From contig NZ_CP121111.1 in NCBI RefSeq assembly GCF_029625335.1, positions 2,356,001-2,420,000 on the forward strand: DNA of 64,000 nt, written 5' to 3'. The stretch is from Flavobacterium nitratireducens (GTDB lineage: Bacteria; Bacteroidota; Bacteroidia; Flavobacteriales; Flavobacteriaceae). The notes below the pieces were generated by a model that searched no databases, was not told the origin of the DNA, and worked only from the letters and a program-made list of their open reading frames with translations. Of the stretch, positions 27,701-35,293 are shown in pieces; the stretch's first letter is position 1, and each line of letters begins with the position of its first letter. The translations under genes were made by a program, and so were the position numbers.

Positions 27701-28017
27701 CTTAAAATCATAGTCGAAGACCAGAACATAAAAAGAATAGTAAAGGCACTTGAAAAAACAGAAGTCATATTTACCATTAGTGCTACATGTTGGGCATCTG
27801 AGGCAAACATGGCAAAAAAAGCACCAATCATTTGAAATAAAGGAGCTCCTGGAGGGTGACCTACTTCTAGCTTTGCGGCTGTAGCGATGTATTCTCCACA
27901 ATCCCAAAAACTCATTGTGGGTTCAACGGTAAGTGAATAGGTTATTAAAGCGATTCCAAATGCAATCCATCCTATAATAGTATTCCATTTTTTAAAATTG
28001 AAAGACTCCTTATTCAT
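24739..28017 (-). CDS. Large DUF2723-family membrane protein (possible protein O-mannosyltransferase-like)
   Basis: A 1092-residue integral membrane protein. The start (WIAFGIALITYSLTVEPTMSFWDCGEYIATAAKLEVGHPPGAPLFQMIGAFF) is the DUF2723 signature, with the acidic WDCGE that resembles the catalytic loop of GT-C glycosyltransferases. About a dozen hydrophobic segments fill residues 1-690. They are followed by a soluble C-terminal part with GDNDTFPLWYVQE and tetratricopeptide-like helices (KAKAHSLLEKLVGKYQ). The family is widespread in Bacteroidota and is thought to glycosylate exported proteins or lipids; this function is inferred. It stands alone in its operon. Confidence 0.85.
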   Translation of the reverse strand: MNKESFNFKKWNTIIGWIAFGIALITYSLTVEPTMSFWDCGEYIATAAKLEVGHPPGAPLFQMIGAFFAMFASDAQHVALMVNMTSVFSSAFTILFMFWSSTMILRKIVSNTDETNKNNDFVILGSSFIGSLAYTFSDSFWFNAVEAEVYAMASLLIALLFWLGLRWEQDMDKPRGNKWLLVISLVVGLSFGVHFMALLTIPAIGFLYYFKNYKTVTVKNFIIANVVVVSILLFIFKLLLPLTMAFFAKAEIFAVNSLGMPFNSGTILAALAVIAGFYFGLKYTKEKGLVTYNTLILCVLFILIGFSTWLMLPIRANANVIINENKPSDAREVLAYYNREQYGSNPLFYGPQYTETFAGLDKDTPYLDKAPNYERDYKTGKYAIVNNYKNAEQNSDNAHKAILPRMWSPDHIENYINFTNPPEFRINPDYPYENDLANYGVDASQLSPEDYNKAIAQLRGEVEKNVAEFRQAYAQKQIDNEGFVKFLRSYSDYLIIDKPTTTDNLRFMAEYQFGYMYWRYLMWNFVGRQSDNQGKYDNQDGNWLSGISFIDDMHLGSQDYLPADALNNKGRNVYYFIPFILGLIGLMYHASKDLKSFYVLLVLFLFTGIALKIYLNERPFEPRERDYALVGSFYVFAIWIGLGVYSLYESAKKSLSPKIVGPVIVAASLLAAPVIMASENWDDHDRSGKYTALAMAKAYLSSCDPNAILFTIGDNDTFPLWYVQEIEGYRTDVKIVNTSLFMTDWYIDQMKTKTYESEPLPISFTHDQYVGDKLDYVVNIPKTKSRWSVKGLMDFIKLPKSTVQMQNGQTIHFYPTNQLRIPVDKNTIIKNKIVSEKDYDSIVPYIDIDTKGGALYKNRLMMLDLVANNNWKRPIYFSGGAFDDEEYLWMKDYLQLDGMVYKLVPVKTTIPKDGNPMEMGKIDSEKMYNIIMKWDWGNSNGDIYHDPETRRESITYRTNISRLMYQLIQEGKIDKAKKVIALAMDKMPVDKFGYYSLLEPFADGYYKVGEKAKAHSLLEKLVGKYQDNLNYYGKMTPSDQSSLAMDIVTDIERYRGLLEVMKKNNDQALYQKHRVVFNTYIEIFNRFGREKE

Positions 28018-28182
28018 GTAGTAAATTTTAGTTTAATTTTTTTGAGTTACAAAGAAAATGTTTTTTTATTTAAGGATATAGGCATTAACAAAAAATTCTA
28101 CAAAATCAGCTGGTTTTTTAATTATTTGATAATGAATTACTTCTGTTTTTATTGAATTTTTTTGAAAAAAAATCGAAAAAAA

Positions 28183-28213
28183 TTTGTGAAAACTAAAAAA
28201 TGCTCTAAATTTG
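28183..28213 (+). promoter_or_regulatory. Promoter of tRNA-Gln
   Basis: TTTG (28183-28186), 19 bp, then TAAATTTG (28206-28213), a perfect Bacteroidetes promoter 43 bp upstream of the tRNA. Confidence 0.8.
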
Positions 28214-28255
28214 CACTCGCTAAACAAAACAACAGTGATGTAAAGCAAAACATGC

Positions 28256-28326
28256 TGGTCCATGGTGTAATGGTAACACTACGGTTTTTGGTGCCGTCTT
28301 TCTAGGTTCGAGTCCTAGTGGACCAA
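28256..28326 (+). tRNA. tRNA-Gln (anticodon UUG)
   Basis: A full cloverleaf of 71 nt. The acceptor arm tggtcca pairs with tggacca, the anticodon loop is ttttggt giving UUG, the T-arm is ctagg-ttcgagt-cctag, and the discriminator is A. The CCA end is not encoded. A strong terminator follows. Confidence 0.95.
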
Positions 28327-28327
28327 C

Positions 28328-28358
28328 AAAAAAGCCTCTCATTCGAGAGGCTTTTTTT
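28328..28358. terminator. Terminator after tRNA-Gln
   Basis: The stem aaagcctctc / gagaggcttt with an attc loop is followed by a T-run. The A-run on the left also makes it usable for the minus-strand stress-protein gene that ends at 28369. Confidence 0.85.
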
Positions 28359-28368
28359 ATGCTTTTTT

Positions 28369-29193
28369 TTAAATTTTAAAAATGATTAAAGGCTTGTTTC
28401 CGTGATTGGCGAGGTCTTCACTAATACTTCCTGTGAAGAAATGTGCTAGTCCAGTACGGCCATGGGAGCAAAGGCTTATTAGGTCGGCATTTATTTCATT
28501 TGAGAAATGTATAATTCCCTTTTCTACGTTAGTATCGTTGTAGATGTTAATAGAATAATTGTCTAGATTAAATTCTTTTATGAAATCAGTCATGATTTTT
28601 TTTGCCAAGGCAGTTGGTTTGAAACTATTTGGCGTGCAAATAGTAACCAATTGAAGTTTTGCATCGAATAACTGTTTGAAGTTTAGTAATTTTTGAAACG
28701 GTTTTTTTATTTCTTCTGAAAAATCAGAAGCGAAGACGATGTTTTTTGGGTCGAAGTTGTTGATTTCTTCTTTAATAACAATCACTGGGGCAGTGGATAA
28801 TCGAACAACTTTTTCGGTATTTGATCCAATGATAAACTCAGTCAGTCCAGAAGCGCCGTTTGACCCCATGACAATTAAGTCTATAGCATTGTCTTTACTA
28901 TATGATAAAATTCCTTGAGAAGCTTTTTCTAATTTGATAGCATCAATAATGCTTAGGTCTTTAAGGTAGCTTTTATTTAGAGTTTGTTGCATAGTTTCTT
29001 TGGCTTTTTGGATAAAAAGCATGATCTCTGGTATCGGAGTGGTGCCTGTAATAGCATCGTTCATTTGGCTGGGAATTTCCAGCATATGTAGTAGATGAAT
29101 TTCAAAATTGTTTTTTTTAGCAATTTGAGCAGCAACCTTAAGAGCGTTTTCGGCTCTTGAAGAAAAATCGGTAGGAACTAAGATGCGTTTCAT
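28369..29193 (-). CDS. Universal stress protein, two UspA domains
   Basis: A 274-residue tandem UspA protein. The first domain runs from MKRILVPTDFSSRAENALKVA to VIVIKEE and has the nucleotide-binding GSNGASGLTEFIIGSNTEKVVR motif. The second has DPKNIVFASDFSEE and CSHGRTGLAHFFTGSISEDLANH. The G-x-x-G-x9-G-S/T pattern in both domains points to an ATP-binding type. Its role under stress is inferred from the family. Confidence 0.92.
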   Translation of the reverse strand: MKRILVPTDFSSRAENALKVAAQIAKKNNFEIHLLHMLEIPSQMNDAITGTTPIPEIMLFIQKAKETMQQTLNKSYLKDLSIIDAIKLEKASQGILSYSKDNAIDLIVMGSNGASGLTEFIIGSNTEKVVRLSTAPVIVIKEEINNFDPKNIVFASDFSEEIKKPFQKLLNFKQLFDAKLQLVTICTPNSFKPTALAKKIMTDFIKEFNLDNYSINIYNDTNVEKGIIHFSNEINADLISLCSHGRTGLAHFFTGSISEDLANHGNKPLIIFKI

Positions 29194-29277
29194 GGCTTTT
29201 TTGGGTTTTAATAGTAGATTTTTGGTGAAATTCAGGTTATATAAAGATAAGGAATTTAATAGTGTTATTCAATTATT

Positions 29278-29307
29278 TTTGGAATATAAAAATAAACACT
29301 ATATTTG
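29278..29307 (+). promoter_or_regulatory. Promoter of the rimP-nusA-infB operon
   Basis: TTTG (29278-29281), 18 bp, then TATATTTG (29300-29307). Transcription would begin near 29312, leaving a leader of about 60 nt that contains the hairpin at 29336-29356. Confidence 0.8.
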
Positions 29308-29335
29308 CACGGTTATTTATTAAAATCTAGGTAAT

Positions 29336-29362
29336 GAGGGGACTAAATGTCCCCTCTTTTTA
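29336..29362 (+). terminator. Terminator-like hairpin in the rimP leader (possible attenuator)
   Basis: GAGGGGAC and GTCCCCTC form a perfect 8 bp stem with a 5 nt loop, followed at once by a T-run. It sits between the promoter and the rimP ATG at 29371, so it would terminate or attenuate the operon's own transcript. Confidence 0.7.
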
Positions 29363-29370
29363 TAAGAAAT

Positions 29371-29835
29371 ATGACATTTAAAGAAAAAGTAAATTCATTA
29401 TTGCAGGAAGTTCTAGAGGAAAGACCTTCGCTTTTTTTGATTGACTTAACTATTACAGATGCGTTTAAAGTGATGATAACTTTGGACGATGATAATGGAG
29501 TGGTTTTGCAGGATTGCATCGATATTAGTCGTGCAATAGAAAGTAAGTTAGATAGAGAAGAGCAGGATTATTCTCTTGAAGTAGCTTCGGTAGGAATTGG
29601 TTCACCATTGAAATTGACCCGTCAATACATCAAAAATATTGGTAGAACTTTGATTGTGACTACAAATACTGAAAAAATAGAAGCGGAATTAGTTGATGCT
29701 AATGAAGATTTCATAATTTTGTCTTGGAAAGCAAGAGAACCTAAAAAAGTAGGGAAAGGAAAAGAAACAGTACAGAAAGAACAACAAATACCTTATTCAG
29801 ATATTAAAGAGGCAGTTGTTACAGTAACATTTTAA
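29371..29835 (+). CDS. rimP: Ribosome maturation factor RimP
   Basis: RimP helps assemble the 30S subunit. The start at 29371 ([19 protein letters not shown]) is chosen because the upstream in-frame ATG (29347) lies inside the leader hairpin; this gives 154 residues, normal length. Conserved segments are [27 protein letters not shown], and [26 protein letters not shown] (family SPGLDRPL region). It is the first gene before nusA and infB, a widely conserved order. Confidence 0.92.
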   Translation: MTFKEKVNSLLQEVLEERPSLFLIDLTITDAFKVMITLDDDNGVVLQDCIDISRAIESKLDREEQDYSLEVASVGIGSPLKLTRQYIKNIGRTLIVTTNTEKIEAELVDANEDFIILSWKAREPKKVGKGKETVQKEQQIPYSDIKEAVVTVTF

Positions 29836-29849
29836 TTTAAAGAATTCGC

Positions 29850-31103
29850 ATGGAAAATTTAGCATTAATCGATTCATTTTCAGAGTTTAAAGATAATAAA
29901 CTTATTGATCGTGTAACGCTTATGGCAATTTTAGAAGATGTATTTAGAAATGCATTGAAGAAAAAATACGGTTCAGATGAAAATTTTGACATCATTATCA
30001 ATCCTGATAAAGGTGATATGGAAATTTGGAGAAGGAGAGTAATCGTTGCCGACGAAGATTTGGATTTCGAAAATGAAGAGATTACTTTAACAGAGGCTAG
30101 AAAAATTGAGGCAGATTTTGAGATTGGAGAAGAAGTTTCTGAAGAGGTTAAATTAATTGATCTAGGAAGAAGAGCTATCTTAGCATTGCGTCAAAATTTG
30201 ATTTCAAAAATACATGAACACGATAATACAAATCTTTATAAACAATTTAAAGATTTAATTGGTGATATTTACACAGCCGAAGTGCACCATGTAAGACCAA
30301 GAGTAGTAATTTTGGTGGATGATGAAGGAAACGAAATTGTGTTACCAAAAGAAAAACAAATTCCATCCGACTTTTTCCGTAAAGGAGATAACGTTCGTGG
30401 AATTATTGAAAGCGTTGAATTAAAAGGAAACAAACCTCAAATTATTATGTCTAGAACTTCAGAGAAGTTTTTAGAGAAATTATTTGAACAAGAAATTCCA
30501 GAAGTTTTTGACGGTTTAATAACAATTAAAAAAGTGGTAAGAATCCCAGGTGAAAAAGCAAAAGTAGCTGTAGATTCTTATGATGATAGAATTGATCCAG
30601 TTGGAGCATGTGTGGGAATGAAAGGATCACGTATTCACGGAATTGTTCGTGAATTAGGGAATGAAAATATTGATGTTATTAATTATACTAATAATATTCA
30701 ATTATTTATTACAAGAGCATTAAGCCCTGCAAAAGTATCTTCAATCAAAATTGATGAAGAAACAAAAAGAGCAGATGTGTTTTTAAAATTAGAAGAAGTT
30801 TCTAAAGCAATTGGTAGAGGAGGTCATAATATTAAATTAGCTGGTTTGTTAACTGGTTATGAGTTAGATGTTATTAGAGAAGGAGATGTTGCTGGAGCTG
30901 CTGCTGATGAAGACGATGTTGAATTAACAGAGTTTTCAGATGAAATTGATGAGTGGATTATTGAAGAATTTGCAAAAATTGGATTAGACACTGCTAAAAG
31001 TATCTTGAAACATGATGTAGAGGATTTAGTAAGAAGAACAGATTTAGAAGAAGAAACAATTCTAGATGTTATGAAAATATTGAAAGAAGAGTTTGATAGC
31101 TAG
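29850..31103 (+). CDS. nusA: Transcription termination/antitermination factor NusA
   Basis: NusA binds RNA polymerase and modulates pausing, termination and antitermination. The protein is 417 residues: an N-terminal RNAP-binding domain (LIDSFSEFKDNKLIDRVTLMAILEDVF), an S1 domain (about 135-200), and two KH domains (VGACVGMKGSRIHGIVRELGNENIDVI and AIGRGGHNIKLAGLLTGYELDV). It ends in a short acidic tail. The repeat domains of the E. coli protein are lacking, as is usual here. It follows rimP by 14 bp. Confidence 0.97.
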   Translation: MENLALIDSFSEFKDNKLIDRVTLMAILEDVFRNALKKKYGSDENFDIIINPDKGDMEIWRRRVIVADEDLDFENEEITLTEARKIEADFEIGEEVSEEVKLIDLGRRAILALRQNLISKIHEHDNTNLYKQFKDLIGDIYTAEVHHVRPRVVILVDDEGNEIVLPKEKQIPSDFFRKGDNVRGIIESVELKGNKPQIIMSRTSEKFLEKLFEQEIPEVFDGLITIKKVVRIPGEKAKVAVDSYDDRIDPVGACVGMKGSRIHGIVRELGNENIDVINYTNNIQLFITRALSPAKVSSIKIDEETKRADVFLKLEEVSKAIGRGGHNIKLAGLLTGYELDVIREGDVAGAAADEDDVELTEFSDEIDEWIIEEFAKIGLDTAKSILKHDVEDLVRRTDLEEETILDVMKILKEEFDS

Positions 31104-31153
31104 ACTAAAGCTTCTAATCAACACAACGGAATAGGTAATAATAAAAAGTTTAT

Positions 31154-34050
31154 ATGTCTGAAGAGAGAGTAATAAGAATAAACAAAGTTTTAAGGGAATT
31201 GAATATTTCTTTAGAAAGAGCTGTGGATTATCTTAAGGATAAAGGAATTGCGATTGAGTCAAATCCGAACACAAAAATTTCTAATGAAGTATACGATGTC
31301 TTGTGCGGTCAGTTTGCGGGTGACAGAGGGAAAAAAGAGGCTTCGAAAGAAGTAAGCGAAGAGAAGAGAAAAGAAAAAGAAGCTTTACGTATCGAGCGCG
31401 ATAGAGAAGCTGAAGATAAACGTAAGCAAGAAGAAGAATTACAAAGACAACAACAGGAAGTTATTAAAGCAAGAGCTGTAATTTCAGGACCTGTTCAAGT
31501 GGGGAAAATTGATTTAAATCCATCTAAACCTACACCTTCTCCAGTAGCTGAAGAAAAAGTAAGCGCTACTAAGCCTGAAGTTGCCGAAGAAAAACCGGCT
31601 GCTAAAATTAGCTCTCCAGAGAAATCGCTTTCAGACAAAAAAGAAGAAAAAATTGTAGCCGAAGTAAGTAAGCCAGTTGTTGAAAATACAACTCCTAAAA
31701 CGGAAGTTAAAAAAGAAGATAAAACTACCGTTGTAGAACCTAAAGTTAAAGAAGTTGTGAAAACAGAAGAAGCTCCTGCAGAAGATGCAATCGCGACTCA
31801 ATACCAAAAGCTTTCAGGAGCTAAATTAACGGGGCAAACTATTGATTTATCACAGTTTGATAAACCAAAAAAGAAAAAGAAGATCCTAAAATTACGGCTA
31901 ATAAACCGGGTGCTCCAGGAGCTCAAGGGGCTAATTCTAACAAAAGTAAACGTAAAAGAATTGCTCCTAAACCAGGTGCTGGTGCTCCAAATGCTTCGGC
32001 AACACCAAGAGTACCAGGTGCACCAAATCCAAATAAGATAACTCCAAATGCTGGTGGTTTTAATGCTAACAGAGATAATAAAGGAGCTAGACCTGGATTT
32101 GTAAAAGGAAATCGTCCTGCAATTGTGGCTAAGGTTGAGCCAACAGAAGAAGAAGTAAAAAACCAAATTAGAGAGACTTTAGAAAAACTTCAAGGTAAAA
32201 AAGGAGGAAAATCTAAAGCAGCTAAATACAGAAGAGACAAGAGAGATTCTCACCGTCAAAAATCAGATGATGAACAAAGAGCTTTAGATGAAGAAAGTAA
32301 AATTCTTAAAGTTACTGAGTTTGTTACTGTAGGTGAAATTGCCATAATGATGGATGTGCCAATTACTAAGGTAATCGGAACTTGTATGTCATTAGGTATC
32401 ATGGTGACCATGAACCAACGTCTAGATGCAGAAACATTAACTATTGTTGCTGATGAGTTTGGTTACGATGTTGAATTTATCACAGTTGATATCGAAGAAG
32501 CGATTGAAGTTGTAGAAGATAAAGAAGAAGACTTAGTAAACAGAGCGCCAATTGTAACGGTAATGGGTCACGTTGACCACGGTAAAACTTCCTTACTGGA
32601 TTATATCCGTAAAGAAAATGTTATCGCTGGTGAGTCTGGAGGTATTACACAGCACATTGGAGCTTATGGGGTGAAATTGGAGAATGGTCAAAAAATTGCA
32701 TTCTTAGATACACCAGGTCACGAAGCCTTTACAGCAATGCGTGCTCGTGGAGCGCAATTAACAGATATTGTTATTATTGTTATTGCTGCGGATGATGATA
32801 TCATGCCGCAAACTAAAGAGGCAATCTCTCACGCTCAGGCTGCTGGAGTTCCTATTATCTTTGCAATCAACAAAATTGATAAGCCAAACGCTAACCCAGA
32901 TAAAATTAAAGAAAGATTAGCAGGGATGAACTTGCTTATCGAAGAATGGGGAGGAAAAATCCAATCGCACGATATATCTGCTAAAACAGGTCTTGGAGTA
33001 AAAGATCTTTTAGAAAAAGTATTGTTAGAAGCTGAAATTTTAGATTTAAAATCGAATCCTAATAAACCAGCTCAAGGAGCAGTTGTGGAAGCTTTCCTAG
33101 ATAAAGGTAAAGGATATGTTTCTACTATCATGGTACAACATGGAACTTTAAGAATTGGAGATTACTTGTTAGCAGGTAAACACCATGGTAAAGTGAAAGC
33201 TATGCATGATGAGCGTGGTCACGTAATTACTGAGGCAGGACCTTCAACTCCAGTATCTATTTTAGGTTTGGATGGTGCTCCTACAGCAGGGGACAAGTTT
33301 AATGTGTTTGAAGATGAAAAAGAAGCAAAACAAATTGCAGCTAAACGTTCTCAATTAATGCGTGAGCAATCAGTACGTACACAACGTCATATTACATTAG
33401 ACGAGATTGGTCGTCGTATTGCATTAGGTCAGTTTAAAGAATTGAATGTAATCCTTAAAGGGGACGTGGATGGATCTGTAGAAGCATTATCTGATTCGTT
33501 CTCTAAATTATCGACTGAAGAAATTCAAATCAATATTATCCATAAAGGGGTTGGAGCAATTACTGAAACCGATGTTATGTTGGCTTCTGCTTCTGATGCA
33601 ATTATTATCGGATTTAACGTTCGTCCGGCTGGAAATGCAAGACAATTAGCAGATAAAGAAGAAATCGATATCCGTTACTATTCTATTATCTACGCTGCTA
33701 TTGACGATTTGAAAGATGCAATGGAAGGAATGCTTGCTCCGGAAATGAAAGAGGAAGTATTAGGAAATGCGCAAATCAGAGAGTTGTTCAAAATTTCTAA
33801 AGTGGGTACAATTGCTGGATGTATGGTTACAGATGGTAAGATTACCCGTCAGGCTAAAATCAGAATTATCCGTCAAGGAGTAGTAGTTCACGAAGGTGAA
33901 TTAGTTGCCTTGAAACGTTTCAAAGACGATGTGAAAGAAGTAACTAAAGGTTACGACTGTGGTATCCAGGTAAAAGGATTCAATGATATCGAAATTGACG
34001 ATGTGATTGAAGCGTATCACGAAGTAGCTATCAAGAAAAAATTGAAATAA
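31154..34050 (+). CDS. infB: Translation initiation factor IF-2, read across a -1 frame change
   Basis: IF-2 brings fMet-tRNA to the ribosome. The 0 frame starts at 31154 and encodes the IF2_N domain and a Lys/Glu/Ala-rich linker, then stops at 32039-32041 (295 codons). The rest of IF-2 is in the -1 frame, open from before 31880 to 34050: the linker, a second IF2_N domain, the G domain ([31 protein letters not shown]) and domains II-IV. The frames join at A_AAA_AAG (31867-31873), where a -1 shift gives ...[10 protein letters not shown]. With the shift the product is 965 residues, normal for the phylum. The gene is essential, so the break is a programmed shift, an assembly error, or a single-base deletion. 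Confidence 0.9.
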
Positions 34051-34072
34051 TTTTTCGAATAGAATTTATAAG

Positions 34073-34097
34073 AAATCCCGAGCAATCGGGATTTTTT
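34073..34097 (+). terminator. Terminator of the rimP-nusA-infB operon
   Basis: The stem aaatcccga / tcgggattt with a gcaa loop is followed by T's, 23 bp after the infB stop. Confidence 0.85.
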
Positions 34098-34616
34098 GTA
34101 TTTTAGACTTTTTGCGAATCCTTTCGTGTGGCATACTGATTTTAAACTGTACTGTTTCATTGTAAATTTTAAACTCCCACTCGTCCTCGTTTGTCAATAA
34201 CTCTGGCGCTTGCTTACAGCGAGTGCCAGCATACGTTAAAAGATAAATTGTAGCATTTGCAATGCGGTTAAAATAAATAAGGTCACTTCTAATATAACGG
34301 AGTGTCCCCGATCGCGCAGATATAGACAAAAGGTTAGCGCAGGCATTTGCCTGTGCCCATAAAGCTGAGCAAGTTAATCTAAACCATAAAAAAACCTCGC
34401 AATTAGCGAGGTTTTGTCTTTATAAATAATTTCCTACTGGCGCTCGTTTGTCGGCAACTATGGTGCTTGCCTGTGGCGAGTAACTACATAAATTGAAAGA
34501 TAAAACGTAGCGTTTTTAACGCGGTTAAAACAACAAAGCCACTTCAATAAACGGAGAGGCTTTTTGTTGTTGTACAAGGTGTTTATTGAAATTTTTCTTA
34601 TTGATTAGTATGTAAA

Positions 34617-34668
34617 GAAAAAGAGCCTTAAAAAGTAATTTTGCTGCTTTTTCAGGCTCTTTTTTTAT
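34617..34668. terminator. Terminator after the SPOR protein gene
   Basis: The stem aaagagcct / aggctcttt has T-runs on both strands. It lies 19 bp beyond the stop of the minus-strand SPOR gene. Confidence 0.65.
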
Positions 34669-34686
34669 AACAAAAAGTGTTAAAAT

Positions 34687-35076
34687 TTATTTTTTGGGCT
34701 TAATCAGGAAAGCATTTGGATAGTTTTTTTTGATTTCGACTAAATTGCGTTCGGCTTCAATACGGCTTTTAAAATTCCCTATCCAAACCTTATAATTAGG
34801 AGTGTTAAATACGATGGTTCCGTCTAGGTCGGTAAAAAGTTGTTTGCATTCATTCAGAGTGCTTTTTGCTTTTTCACTTACGCCACTGTAAATTTGAACT
34901 TTATATGACTCATTTACAGTTATTGAACTATTGATTTTTCTTTTTTCATTTAGAAGCTGTTCAAATTTTGGGTTTTGCTGAATGTTGATTTTTGCTTCCT
35001 GAGCTGATATTTTTAGACTTAAAATACTTAGATAGGCAATGTGAAAAATGTGGTTTCGAATTGTTAAAATTCTCAT
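34687..35076 (-). CDS. SPOR-domain protein, exported
   Basis: A 129-residue protein with a hydrophobic N-terminus ending in KISAQ (a likely signal peptide, AYLSILSLKISAQ). The C-terminal half is a SPOR domain (SYKVQIYSGVSEKAKSTLNECKQLF ... YKVWIGNFKSRIEAERNLVEIKKNYPNAFLI), which binds denuded peptidoglycan at division or turnover sites. It is the only gene on the minus strand here and is divergent from the act operon. The start at 35076 is inferred from the signal peptide. Confidence 0.85.
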   Translation of the reverse strand: MRILTIRNHIFHIAYLSILSLKISAQEAKINIQQNPKFEQLLNEKRKINSSITVNESYKVQIYSGVSEKAKSTLNECKQLFTDLDGTIVFNTPNYKVWIGNFKSRIEAERNLVEIKKNYPNAFLIKPKK

Positions 35077-35177
35077 AACGTGAAGATTTTTAAGTAAAAT
35101 TACTAATTATATACTTAATGTGAAATAAAAAACTTATTTAGAATTAATATAAATTGTTATTTGAGTTGTATTAGGGT

Positions 35178-35207
35178 TTTGAGAATAGTTCTTAAGTCGT
35201 ATTTTTG
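35178..35207 (+). promoter_or_regulatory. Promoter of the act-cox respiratory operon
   Basis: TTTG (35178-35181), 18 bp, then TATTTTTG (35200-35207). It lies 86 bp upstream of the first operon gene and fits the Bacteroidetes consensus. Confidence 0.7.
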
Positions 35208-35293
35208 TGGCTGTTTAAAATAAAGGAACGTTTTTTATGTGAATTTGTTGCATAAAAAATTTGCCAATTTTTAGTAGATAATCATTATACTTT

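Larger units (their letters stand above)
34051..34686. repeat. Long non-coding region with two related ~115 bp repeats
   Basis: No credible gene lies in these 636 bp. Two degenerate copies of one element are seen at 34190-34304 and 34447-34558. They share, in order, tttgtc, cttgc, gcgagt, aaaagataaa, gtagc-ttt, a gcggttaaaa box, then cacttc and aacggag. A hairpin aaaacctcgc / gcgaggtttt lies between them (34390-34414). The elements are dispersed repeats, possibly transcribed. The 87-codon minus-strand ORF at 34066-34329 overlaps a copy and is not accepted as a gene. Confidence 0.7.

Noticed and set aside
28066..28263. 65-codon minus-strand ORF upstream of tRNA-Gln
   Set aside because: It overlaps the tRNA and its promoter and has low-complexity sequence.
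29347..29370. In-frame ATG at 29347 as the rimP start
   Set aside because: It lies within the terminator-like hairpin of the leader; the ATG at 29371 gives the normal RimP N-terminus.
34066..34329. 87-codon minus-strand ORF
   Set aside because: It overlaps the infB terminator and one of the ~115 bp repeats, and shows no protein-like conservation pattern.
34390..34414. Hairpin aaaacctcgc/gcgaggtttt as a gene terminator
   Set aside because: No gene ends near it on either strand; it is more likely part of the repeat region.
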